Assembly (NCBI RefSeq): GCF_007828835.1
Contig: NZ_VIVL01000006.1
Span: 310,001-374,000, forward strand
Direction of reading: 5' to 3'
DNA: 64,000 nucleotides
Source of the DNA: Variovorax beijingensis
GTDB lineage: Bacteria > Pseudomonadota > Gammaproteobacteria > Burkholderiales > Burkholderiaceae_C
This document shows positions 56,740 to 64,000 of this stretch, in pieces (within the stretch, counting starts at the first letter, position 1; each line of letters opens with the position of its first letter). The notes under the pieces are model-generated. The model worked only from the letters and a program-made list of their open reading frames with translations, had not been told where the DNA came from and made no database searches. Position numbers and translations under genes: made by a program.

Positions 56740-57965
56740 GGGCGTGCCCTCGCTTCGCCGTTGCCCTGGCCGCCCGCGGCGGCCGAGGCCGGCGCTGCGG
56801 CAGGCCGGGCGCCCGCGGCCGCAGGGGCCGGCGGCGCCACCACGCGCACCAGGTCGCCGTCGTTCAGGAAGCCGGCGCCCTGCACCACGATCTGTGCGCC
56901 TTCGGGCAATGCGCTGGTGATTTCCACGCGCTCGCCGACGCGGCGGCCGGTCTGCACCTTGAGCTGCACCACGCGGTTGTCGGGCTGCAGCACGAAGACG
57001 TTGTTGAAGCCGTCGCGCGGAACAATGGAACTCTGCGGCACGGTGGGCGCGGAGCTGCGCCCCAACTCGAAGTCGCCGCGCGCGAACATGCCGGCCTTGA
57101 TGCCGGTGTTCTGCTGCACGTTCGGCAGGTCGACATAGACCAGCGCCGCGCGGGTCTGCGGATCGACGGTGGGAGCGATGCTGCGCACCTTGCCGCGCAC
57201 CTGCGCGCCGCTCGCGCTGACCACGAAGGCGGTGGTGCCCACGGTAATGCGGCTGAGCTCGGCCGAGGTGACTTCGGCACGCCATTCGAGCCGGCCCTGG
57301 CGGATCAGGCGGAACAGCTCGGTGCCGGCGGGCACCACGCTGCCGACCGTGGCGGTGCGCGAGGAGATCACGCCGTCGTCGGGCGCCAGCACCTGCGTGT
57401 TGCGGCCGCGCACTTCCTGCGCTGCGAGCACGGCTTCGGCGGCCTCGACGCGCGCCTTGGCGGTCTGCTCGGCCGTCTGGTACTGGTTGATCTGCTGTTG
57501 GCTCAGTGCGCCGGTGGCCTGCAGCGTGCGTGCGCGCGCCGCGTTGCCCGCGGCGTCGGCCGCGGTGGCCCTGGCCTCGGCGAGCGAGGCGCGCGATTGC
57601 GCGATGTCCGCGCGCACCGTCTCGGGCGAGAACACGGCCAGCAGCTGGCCCCTCTTCACCACGTCGCCCACGTTCACGCGCACTTCGGCGAGCTTGAGGC
57701 CGCTGGATTCGGAGCCCACGCTGGCCTCCTGCCAGGCCGCCACATTGCCGTTGGCCGCAAGCGTGAGCGCGAGTTCGGTGGGCTCGGCCTTGGCGACGGT
57801 GACCGTCAGCGTCGGGCGAGCGGCCGGCGCACCCGCCTTGCCCTTGGTGGCGGCCGGCGTGCCGGCTTCGTTCGCGGGCTTGCGGGTCAGCCACACGGCC
57901 GCGGCGACGATGACGACCAGCGCCAGCAGCGCGATGGCAAGGGTGGAGCGTTTGATTCTTTTCAT
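56736..57965 (-). CDS. RND efflux membrane fusion protein
   Basis: A 409-residue periplasmic adaptor with an N-terminal membrane anchor (LAIALLALVVIVAAAVWL), a lipoyl half (VGSESSGLKLAEVRVNVGDVVKRGQLLAVF), a coiled-coil hairpin (AQSRASLAEARATAADAAGNAARA), the second lipoyl half (VLAPDDGVISSRTATVG), a beta-barrel domain and a Pro/Ala-rich tail. It connects the RND pump to the outer membrane channel. Both ends overlap their neighbours by four bases. Confidence 0.93.
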   Translation of the reverse strand: MKRIKRSTLAIALLALVVIVAAAVWLTRKPANEAGTPAATKGKAGAPAARPTLTVTVAKAEPTELALTLAANGNVAAWQEASVGSESSGLKLAEVRVNVGDVVKRGQLLAVFSPETVRADIAQSRASLAEARATAADAAGNAARARTLQATGALSQQQINQYQTAEQTAKARVEAAEAVLAAQEVRGRNTQVLAPDDGVISSRTATVGSVVPAGTELFRLIRQGRLEWRAEVTSAELSRITVGTTAFVVSASGAQVRGKVRSIAPTVDPQTRAALVYVDLPNVQQNTGIKAGMFARGDFELGRSSAPTVPQSSIVPRDGFNNVFVLQPDNRVVQLKVQTGRRVGERVEITSALPEGAQIVVQGAGFLNDGDLVRVVAPPAPAAAGARPAAAPASAAAGGQGNGEARARP

Positions 57966-59458
57966 GGCGACGTCGCGACCTTGGCGGCCGGGTTGGAAGT
58001 CATTGAGGGCGATTCGGGGCGGGCCCAGCCGCCGCCCATCGAGCGGTAGAGCGCCACCCAGGCTTCGGTGCGTTCGCGCTGCAGCGAGACGCGGGCGGTC
58101 TGCGCGGCGAAGAGCGTGCGGCGCGAATCCTCGAGCTCGAACAGGCTGGCCAGGCCGCTCTGGTAGCGCGCCTGGGTGGCATCGAACGAGGCCTGGTAGT
58201 TGCTCACCGCGGCGTCGGCATCGGCCGCGCGCGCGTCGGTGGCGTCGAGGTTGACCAGCGCTTCCTCCACCTCGCGTACCGCCTGCCGAACGTTCGCGCG
58301 GTAGAGCGACACGGCTTCGGTGTAGCGCGCCTTGGCCGCGTCGCTGTTGGCCGCGCGGGCGCCGCCGTCGAGCAGCGGCACCGTGAGCGAGACCGGGCCG
58401 ATGGTCCAGGTGTCGAGCGATTCGCGGAAGCCGCTGGTGCGGATCTGCATGCGGCCGATCGAGCCCGAGATGCTGAGCTTGGGATAGCGCTCGGCCTCGG
58501 CGGAGCCCACATCGGCGCTGGCCGACGCCACGCCGAGCTCAGCCGCGTACACGTCGGGCCGCTGCGAGATCGCCTCGGCCGGCACGCTGGCGATGCTGCC
58601 GACCGCGGGCAGCGTGCGCTGCGCGGGCGAGGCGGCGAGCTTGCGTTCGAGCGTGGGCTCATCGATGCCGCTGAGCGCCACCAGCGCCTTGCGCTGAACC
58701 GCGCATTGGGCGCGCTGCTGGGTCAGGCGACCCGAGGCGTCCGAGGCACTGGCGCGCGCGAGCGCTGCATCGGCCGGCGCGGTGAAGCCGGCGCGCGCCG
58801 ACAGGTCGGTGAGGCGCGCGGTTTCGCCGCGCGATCTGGCATCGGACTCGGCCACGCGCAGCTGCTGCTGGCAGGCGCGTTCGGCGAAGTAGGCGTTGGC
58901 CGTTTCGGCCGCGACGGCCACGCGCGCGTCGTGCCACTTGGCAGTGGCGCTGTTGAACTTCTGCTCGGCCGAATCGCGGTCGGCGCGCAGGCGGCCGAAC
59001 AGGTCGATTTCCCATTTGGACTGCAGGCCGGCCTGCAGCGTGGTCAGCGGCGCGACGGCGGCCGTACTGCTGCTGGACGAGGAAGCCGCGCCGCCGGCGC
59101 CGAAGGAGGAGCCCGAGACGCCGCGGCTCGCCGAGGCCGTGGCGTCCAGGTTGGGCAGCAGCGCCGCGCCGGCCTGCACGCGCGTGGAACGCGCCTCGGC
59201 CACACGCGCCGCGGCGCTTGCGAGAGTGGGGCTTGCGGCCTCGGCCGCGGCAATGAGCTCGACCAGCAGCGGATCGTCGAGCTGGCGCCACCAGTCGGCC
59301 AGCGACGCCAGCGAACCGCCGTGCGGCAGCGGCGCGTGCCATTGCGCGGGGAAGGGCGCCTCGACCGTGGCTGGCGGACGCGTCAGGCCGCAGCCCGCAA
59401 GGCCGAGACCAAGGCCCAGTGTCAGGCAGAGGGCGGCAATCGATCGGAGTCGTCTCAT
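57962..59458 (-). CDS. RND efflux outer membrane lipoprotein, NodT family
   Basis: A 498-residue outer membrane factor. Lipobox LGLAGCGL near residue 22 marks lipid anchoring; FPAQWHAPLPHGGSLASLADWWRQLDDPLL-like opening, SKWEIDLFGRLRADRDSAE, and repeated helical segments in both halves are typical of the TolC/NodT fold. A Ser-rich insertion (ASSSSSSTAAV) lies in the first repeat. It is placed first of the three pump genes and its ATG overlaps the TetR regulator stop. Confidence 0.92.
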   Translation of the reverse strand: MRRLRSIAALCLTLGLGLGLAGCGLTRPPATVEAPFPAQWHAPLPHGGSLASLADWWRQLDDPLLVELIAAAEAASPTLASAAARVAEARSTRVQAGAALLPNLDATASASRGVSGSSFGAGGAASSSSSSTAAVAPLTTLQAGLQSKWEIDLFGRLRADRDSAEQKFNSATAKWHDARVAVAAETANAYFAERACQQQLRVAESDARSRGETARLTDLSARAGFTAPADAALARASASDASGRLTQQRAQCAVQRKALVALSGIDEPTLERKLAASPAQRTLPAVGSIASVPAEAISQRPDVYAAELGVASASADVGSAEAERYPKLSISGSIGRMQIRTSGFRESLDTWTIGPVSLTVPLLDGGARAANSDAAKARYTEAVSLYRANVRQAVREVEEALVNLDATDARAADADAAVSNYQASFDATQARYQSGLASLFELEDSRRTLFAAQTARVSLQRERTEAWVALYRSMGGGWARPESPSMTSNPAAKVATSP

Positions 59459-60177
59459 GTCTTCTTTCTCCCTGAACGGGCAGGCGCGGCCGCGGGCCTG
59501 GCGGCGGTTTGGCGGCGCAGGGCTTCGGCCTCGACCAGCGCGATGGCATAGCCCGTGAGGCGCTGGGCCCAGGTGTCCACGCTGCGCGGCGTGTTCAGCA
59601 GGGAGGGGCGTATCGCCTCGACAAGGTCCTGGCTCACGAAAAGCTGCATCGCCAGGCCGGTGATGGCAAAGCTCAGCCGGTGCACGTCGTCGTCGGGCCG
59701 CGCGAGGCCCAGGCGCCGGCACAGCACCCGGGCAATGGCATTGTGCGGGCCCTTGATGTCGCGCTCCATCTCCTCGGCCCACTGGCTGGTCGGCTCGAGC
59801 ATTTCGCGCAGGTGCAGCTGGATGCACTGGCGCACGATCTCTCCCTGCTTGAGGGGCTCGATCATGCGCGTGAAGAAGATCCGCAGCGCCTCTTCCAGCG
59901 GCAGCTCGGGCGCGGCATAGAGCGAGATGAAATCGCCCGCGTTGCCGCCCATCGGCTCGCCGAAGGTGGCGGCATACAAGCCGGCCTTGTCGCCGAAGTA
60001 ATAGCTGATGGCCGAGATGTTCACGCCCGCGGCGCGCGCGATCTCGCGGGTCGAGGTCTTGGCGTAGCCGTTGGCGGCGAACAGCGCCAGGGCGGCGTAG
60101 AGCAGGCGCTGGCGTGCTTCGACGCCGTCGCTGCGCGGCGCGCGGGCGGAAAGTGCTTGCAGGGCGGAGGCGCTCAT
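59455..60177 (-). CDS. TetR-family regulator of the efflux operon
   Basis: A 240-residue TetR-type repressor with an N-terminal helix-turn-helix (RLLYAALALFAANGYAKTSTREIARAAGVNISAISYYFGDKAG split over the fold) and an all-helical C-terminal domain of the CecR/DUF1956 kind. It is first in the operon with the three RND genes, so it likely represses its own operon. The ATG at 60177 is chosen because an earlier TTG would place the start inside the operator palindrome. Confidence 0.88.
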   Translation of the reverse strand: MSASALQALSARAPRSDGVEARQRLLYAALALFAANGYAKTSTREIARAAGVNISAISYYFGDKAGLYAATFGEPMGGNAGDFISLYAAPELPLEEALRIFFTRMIEPLKQGEIVRQCIQLHLREMLEPTSQWAEEMERDIKGPHNAIARVLCRRLGLARPDDDVHRLSFAITGLAMQLFVSQDLVEAIRPSLLNTPRSVDTWAQRLTGYAIALVEAEALRRQTAARPAAAPARSGRKKT

Positions 60178-60199
60178 GCAGGCGATTAGATCATGCAGC

Positions 60200-60217
60200 A
60201 AATCAAACGTTTGATTT
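60200..60217. promoter_or_regulatory. Perfect 18-base palindrome, likely TetR operator
   Basis: AAATCAAACGTTTGATTT is a perfect 18-base palindrome 22 bases upstream of the TetR ATG, where the promoter of the efflux operon must lie. Its size and position are what a TetR dimer requires, so autoregulation is very likely. Confidence 0.8.
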
Positions 60218-60346
60218 ACTTATGGCGCGATGAGGGCTTTCTTCGCATTGGCGGCGAATGCGCTTTTGGCGCATTTCCGCCGGCTGCATCGATGCCACCG
60301 CAAGCGGCCCGGCGAGCGGCCGAATGAGGCGCGCTACGATCCGCCC

Positions 60347-61891
60347 ATGTCCGCCGTTCCGCCCGCCACCGCATCGCCCGCCTTGCCTCTGGATGCCGAA
60401 GGCATCCTCGCGCTGGCCGCGCGCTCGATGTTCCATCTGTTCTCGAGCATCAGCCAGGGCATGTTCCTGGTGGACCGCAGCGGGCGCATCGTGTGGGTCA
60501 ACGAAGGCTATCGCCGCTTCCTGCCGGCACTGGGCTTTTCGTCGATCGACCAGTTCATGGGCCACATGGTCGAGGACGTCATTCCCAACACGCAGATGCG
60601 GCGCGTGCTCGAGACCGGCGAGCCGATCCTGGTCGACCTGCTCAACAACAAGGCGGGTACCTTCGTGGTCAGCCGCATTCCGCTGCGCGCCGAGAGCGGC
60701 GGGCGCGAGGGCGAGGCGGGAGAAGTCATCGGTGCCATCGGCATCGTGCTGTTCGACCAGCCCGAGACCACGCTGCAGCCGCTCATCAGCAAGTTCGCGC
60801 TGCTGCAGCGCGACCTCGACGATGCACGTCGCGAGCTTGCAAGCCAGCGCAACAATCCGCTCTACCAGCATGCGGCCGACGGGCAGCGCCGCTCCAAGTA
60901 CACCTTTGCCAGCTTCATCGGCAGCAGCCCGGCCGCGGTGGAGGTGAAGCGCCATGCGCGCCGCGCCGCGCAGTCCGCGAGCCCGGTGCTGCTGCTGGGC
61001 GAAACCGGCACCGGCAAGGAACTGCTTGCGCATGCGATCCATGCGGCCTCGGCGCGGGCCAAGGGGCAGTTCGTCAGCGTCAACATTGCGGCCGTGCCCG
61101 ACACATTGCTGGAGGCCGAGTTCTTCGGCTTCGCGCCCGGTGCCTTCACGGGCGCCGACAGGCGAGGGCGCGAAGGCAAATTCAAGCTGGCCGACGGCGG
61201 CAGCCTCTTTCTCGACGAGATCGGCGACATGCCGCTCGGCCTGCAGGCCAAGCTGCTGCGCGCATTGCAGGAGGGCGAGATCGAGCCGCTGGGCTCCAAC
61301 AAGCTGGTGCCCTTCGATGCGCGCGTGATCGCCGCCACCTCGCGCGACCTGCCCGAACTGGTGCGCCGCGGCCAGTTCCGCGAAGACCTCTACTACCGCC
61401 TCAACGTGCTGCCGCTGCGCGTGCCGCCGTTGCGCGAGCGGCGCAGCGACATTCCGGCGCTGGTCGAGGCGCTGGGGGAGGACATGGCGCTGCGCAGCGG
61501 CGAGGCGCCGCCCGAGATCACGCCCGATGCGCTCGCGCTGCTGGCCGGCCAGCACTGGCGCGGCAACATCCGCGAACTGCGCAACGTGCTGGAGCAGGTC
61601 ACGATGCGCAGCGACTCGCAGCGCATCGATGCCGCGCAACTCGAACGCATCCTACGCGAAGCGGGGCTGGAGCAGATCGAGCTGCCCGCCACCCTGCAGA
61701 GCGCGCACGATGCCGACGAAGAGGCGCTGCTGCTGCGGCCGCTCGCGCAGCAGGTCGCCGAACTGGAGCGCAAGGCGATCGCCGCGGCGCTTGCGGCCAC
61801 CGGTGGCAACAAGCTGGCGACGTCGAGGCTGCTCGGCATTTCACGTGCCACGCTCTACGAGCGCATGACGAACCAGGAGCGGCCGGCGTGA
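60347..61891 (+). CDS. Sigma-54-dependent activator with PAS sensor domain
   Basis: A 514-residue enhancer-binding protein. A PAS domain occupies about residues 20-150 (ISQGMFLVDRSGRIVWVNEGY, DVIPNTQMRRVLETGEPILV). The AAA+ core has Walker A LLGETGTGKELLA, the sigma-54 contact motif PGAFTGADRRGREG, Walker B LFLDEIGDMPLG and the arginine-finger region. A Fis-type helix-turn-helix ends the protein (AALAATGGNKLATSRLLGISRATLYERM). There is no receiver domain, so the PAS domain is the sensor. A near-consensus sigma-54 promoter lies downstream at 62311, its likely target. Confidence 0.92.
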   Translation: MSAVPPATASPALPLDAEGILALAARSMFHLFSSISQGMFLVDRSGRIVWVNEGYRRFLPALGFSSIDQFMGHMVEDVIPNTQMRRVLETGEPILVDLLNNKAGTFVVSRIPLRAESGGREGEAGEVIGAIGIVLFDQPETTLQPLISKFALLQRDLDDARRELASQRNNPLYQHAADGQRRSKYTFASFIGSSPAAVEVKRHARRAAQSASPVLLLGETGTGKELLAHAIHAASARAKGQFVSVNIAAVPDTLLEAEFFGFAPGAFTGADRRGREGKFKLADGGSLFLDEIGDMPLGLQAKLLRALQEGEIEPLGSNKLVPFDARVIAATSRDLPELVRRGQFREDLYYRLNVLPLRVPPLRERRSDIPALVEALGEDMALRSGEAPPEITPDALALLAGQHWRGNIRELRNVLEQVTMRSDSQRIDAAQLERILREAGLEQIELPATLQSAHDADEEALLLRPLAQQVAELERKAIAAALAATGGNKLATSRLLGISRATLYERMTNQERPA

Positions 61892-61937
61892 AGCCTTCGA
61901 GCCTCGCCCGCTGCATCGGCCTGAAGCGAGCGAGCCC

Positions 61938-62213
61938 ATGAGCGTGCGCGCCCTGCGTTCCACCTTCGGCCCCAATTGCCATTGGTGCGGCCTGGCCATG
62001 GACTTCGACGAGCCGCACGGCAGGCCCGAGTCCGCGACCATCGAACACCTGATCGATTCGACGCTGGGCGGCGTGCGCTCGCAGAAGCACCGCCGGCTTG
62101 CGCACGCCGCCTGCAACCACGCGCGCAACGAGTTCCGCATGCAGGCCGAGCGCCAGTTCCAGCGCTGGATCGCCGAGCGCCAAATCTCCGAGAAAACCCT
62201 GACCGACAAGTAG
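61938..62213 (+). CDS. Small HNH endonuclease-like protein
   Basis: A 91-residue protein with the HNH nuclease features CHWCGLAM (zinc-binding CxxC), ATIEHLIDSTLGG with the catalytic His, and RLAHAACNHARNEFR with the final Cys/His/Asn. Such small stand-alone HNH proteins are common in proteobacteria; their function is not known and some are phage-derived. It follows the sigma-54 activator by 46 bases and precedes the control region of the next gene. Confidence 0.8.
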   Translation: MSVRALRSTFGPNCHWCGLAMDFDEPHGRPESATIEHLIDSTLGGVRSQKHRRLAHAACNHARNEFRMQAERQFQRWIAERQISEKTLTDK

Positions 62214-62223
62214 ACAGTTGATT

Positions 62224-62254
62224 GAAATTCAGACACATCAAGTGTTCTGAATTC
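62224..62254. promoter_or_regulatory. Inverted repeat upstream of a sigma-54 promoter, candidate activator site
   Basis: GAAATTCAGACAC (62224-62236) and GTGTTCTGAATTC (62242-62254) form an imperfect inverted repeat around ATCAA. Its centre is near 62239, about 100 bases before the start site expected from the sigma-54 promoter at 62311-62326. This is the usual distance for binding of an enhancer-binding protein, and the gene for one is directly upstream. Confidence 0.6.
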
Positions 62255-62310
62255 AGTCGACTTGCGCTTCCTCCGAATGAAGAAGCGTTTGGTATCAAGG
62301 GGTTAGCAGA

Positions 62311-62326
62311 TGGCACGAAGTGTGCA
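62311..62326 (+). promoter_or_regulatory. Sigma-54 (-24/-12) promoter
   Basis: TGGCACGAAGTGTGCA matches the sigma-54 consensus TGGCACG-N4-TTGCA at all but one fixed position, with GG at 62312-62313 and GC at 62324-62325 separated by exactly ten bases. It stands 32 bases before the ATG of the binding-protein gene and is followed by an AGGAG ribosome site. Confidence 0.8.
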
Positions 62327-62357
62327 ATATTCAGTCACCTATTTCAGGAGACAAAGA

Positions 62358-63545
62358 ATGAACCGTCGCCACCTCGTCGCCCTGGCCGCACTCGCCGCCT
62401 GTGTCACCGCTGCACCCGCCTGGGCCCAGTCCAACGAAATCCGCATCGCCCACATCTACAGCAAGACCGGGCCGCTCGAGGCCTACGGCAAGCAGACCCA
62501 GACCGGCCTGATGATGGGACTGGACTACGCCACCGGCGGCACGATGATGGTCAATGGCAAGAAGCTGGTGGTCATCGAGAAGGACGACCAGGGCAAGCCC
62601 GACCTCGGCAAGTCGCTGCTGGCCGCCGCGTACTCCGACGACAAGGCCGCGCTGGCGGTGGGCCCCACGGCTTCGGGCGTGGCCCTGGCCATGCTGCCGG
62701 TGGCCGAGGAGTACAAGAAGATCCTGATCGTGGAGCCGGCCGTCGCCGATTCGATCACCGGCGACAAGTGGAACAAGTACATCTTCCGCACCGGCCGCAA
62801 TTCGAGCCAGGATGCGATCTCGAATGCGGTGGCCATCGACAAGGCCGGCGTGACGGTCGCCACGCTCGCGCAGGACAACGCCTTCGGCCGCGACGGCGTG
62901 AAGGCCTTCGGCGCCGCGCTCAAGAAAGCGAAGCTGGTGCACGAGGAATATCTGCCGCCCGCCACCACCGACTTCACGGCGGGTGCGCAGCGCCTGATCG
63001 ACAAGCTCAAGGACCAGCCGGGCCGCAAGATCATCTGGATCGTCTGGGCCGGCGCGGGCAATCCGTTCAAGATCGTCGACCTCGACCTCAAGCGCTACGG
63101 CATCGAGATCGCCACCGGCGGCAACATCCTGCCGGCCATGGCGGCCTACAAGAACCTGCCCGGCATGGAAGGTGCGGCGTACTACTACTTCGGCATCCCG
63201 AAGAACCCGGTCAACGAGGCGCTGGTGTCGGCCCACTACAAGCAGTTCAAGGCACCGCCGGACTTCTTCACGGCCGGCGGTTTCTCGGCCGCCATGGCAG
63301 TGGTCACCGCGCTCAAGAAGACGGGCGGCGACACCGGCACCAACAAACTCATCGGCGCCATGGAAGGCATGAGCTTCGATACACCCAAGGGCAAGATGAC
63401 CTTCCGCAAGGAAGACCACCAGGCGATGCAGTCGATGTACCACTTCAAGATCAAGGCCGACCCGGCATTCGCCTGGGGCGTGCCGGAGCTGGTGCGCGAG
63501 ATCAAGCCCGAAGAGATGGACATCCCCATCAAAAACAAGCGCTGA
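62358..63545 (+). CDS. Branched-chain amino acid-type ABC transporter binding protein
   Basis: A 395-residue periplasmic binding protein with a signal peptide (LVALAALAACVTAAPAWAQ) and type I (LivJ-like) fold: IRIAHIYSKTGPLEAYGKQTQTGL, VAVGPTASGVALAMLPVAEE, VATLAQDNAFGRDGVKAFG, DFTAGAQRLIDKLK and MSFDTPKGKMTFRKEDHQAMQ. The family binds amino acids, aromatic acids or amides; the ligand is not evident. No permease or ATPase genes follow in the window. Transcription probably depends on sigma-54 and on the activator at 60347. Confidence 0.9.
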   Translation: MNRRHLVALAALAACVTAAPAWAQSNEIRIAHIYSKTGPLEAYGKQTQTGLMMGLDYATGGTMMVNGKKLVVIEKDDQGKPDLGKSLLAAAYSDDKAALAVGPTASGVALAMLPVAEEYKKILIVEPAVADSITGDKWNKYIFRTGRNSSQDAISNAVAIDKAGVTVATLAQDNAFGRDGVKAFGAALKKAKLVHEEYLPPATTDFTAGAQRLIDKLKDQPGRKIIWIVWAGAGNPFKIVDLDLKRYGIEIATGGNILPAMAAYKNLPGMEGAAYYYFGIPKNPVNEALVSAHYKQFKAPPDFFTAGGFSAAMAVVTALKKTGGDTGTNKLIGAMEGMSFDTPKGKMTFRKEDHQAMQSMYHFKIKADPAFAWGVPELVREIKPEEMDIPIKNKR

Positions 63546-63561
63546 GCGCCAATCCACAGCC

Positions 63562-63600
63562 GCGGCCCTGAGGCCGCACTCCCTTCGCCCCGGAGTGGCC
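63562..63600 (+). terminator. Hairpins after the binding-protein gene
   Basis: GCGGCC-CTGA-GGCCGC (63562-63577) is a perfect short hairpin and overlaps a second possible stem GGCC..ACTCC with GGAGTGGCC ending at 63600. No T run follows, so termination by this structure is only possible. Confidence 0.35.
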
Positions 63601-63710
63601 GCCGGGCGAGGCGCCAGCCTGCGCCGCCGAGGCCCGGGCGGTGCAACCAACGGCCGATTCGTCAGCAATCCAGCAAGCGTTCGATACACCTACAACAGAA
63701 GGAGACAGCG

Positions 63711-64000
63711 ATGGCAGCGATGCGATGGAAAAACTGGAAGGGATGGGCCGCGCTTGCGGCGATCACGATGGCGGCGGGGCAGGCCGCGACAGCGGCAGTG
63801 CCGCTGCCGGCATTGGGCGCCAATCCGGCGGAGGTGAGTGTGTCCGGCCTCTCGGCGGGCGGCTTCATGGCCGTGCAATTGCACGTGGCCTATTCGGCCA
63901 CCTTCAAGCGCGGCGCCGGCGTGGTGGCCGGCGGGCCGTACTACTGCGCCGAGGGCTCGGTGCTCAATGCCACCGGGCGCTGCATGGCGCACGGCAGCAG
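63711..64000 (+). CDS. Polyhydroxybutyrate depolymerase-like secreted hydrolase (3' end cut)
   Basis: The first 96 residues are present; the frame is still open at the window edge. A signal peptide ([17 protein letters not shown]) is followed by [21 protein letters not shown] with the lipase-box Gly-Leu-Ser-Ala-Gly containing the likely catalytic Ser, and [16 protein letters not shown]. These are marks of the esterase PHB depolymerase family. The ATG is preceded by GAAGGAG. The early position of the serine motif near residue 48 is typical of the PhaZ7-like group. Confidence 0.82.
   Translation, partial: MAAMRWKNWKGWAALAAITMAAGQAATAAVPLPALGANPAEVSVSGLSAGGFMAVQLHVAYSATFKRGAGVVAGGPYYCAEGSVLNATGRCMAHGS

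Overview
The window is high-GC DNA with dense genes, many 4-base ATGA/GTGA gene overlaps, and several dispersed palindromic repeats. Gene families (red-type RuBisCO with cbbX, fdsGBAD, Tct/Bug-type binding proteins) and repeat style point to a Burkholderiales bacterium, most likely Comamonadaceae close to Variovorax; this assignment is inference. No tRNA, rRNA, CRISPR array, insertion sequence or prophage was seen.

From about 2 to 46 kb the window is nearly continuous C1/autotrophy DNA. In order: a two-component system with a prolyl iminopeptidase (1-2974, minus); the PQQ biosynthesis genes pqqABCDE (3146-6651, plus); an unrelated GAD-like/DUF1851 protein (6840-8246); a 13-gene minus-strand block running from xoxF (lanthanide-type methanol dehydrogenase) through xoxG, xoxJ, three exported proteins, mxaD and mxaRSACKL (8297-19648); a divergent plus-strand cluster with an ABC transporter, a YVTN propeller, a Bug-type binding protein and a TonB receptor (20171-27290) that resembles known lanthanide-uptake clusters; cbbR divergent from cbbLSXYEZFPTA (27309-38704); and fdsGBA-fdhD-fdsD (38710-44698, minus) with a divergent ModE/PBP-like regulator (44821-45936).

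Together these genes encode a plausible route: PQQ is made, inserted with a lanthanide into XoxF, methanol is oxidised with electrons passed to XoxG, formate is oxidised to CO2 by the NAD-dependent Fds enzyme, and CO2 is fixed by the Calvin cycle. Formaldehyde-oxidation genes and gap/pgk are not in the window. The mxaFI genes are absent although the accessory set linked to MxaFI maturation is retained.

From 46 to 64 kb the content is general: a lipoprotein, PPK2, an S4-domain RNA-binding protein, a TctDE-like sensor/regulator next to tctCBA, a TetR-regulated RND efflux pump (three structural genes), a PAS/sigma-54 activator, an HNH protein, a branched-chain-type ABC binding protein behind a near-consensus sigma-54 promoter with an upstream inverted repeat, and the start of a polyhydroxybutyrate depolymerase that runs off the end. 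The first gene, a LuxR-type response regulator, is cut by the left edge.
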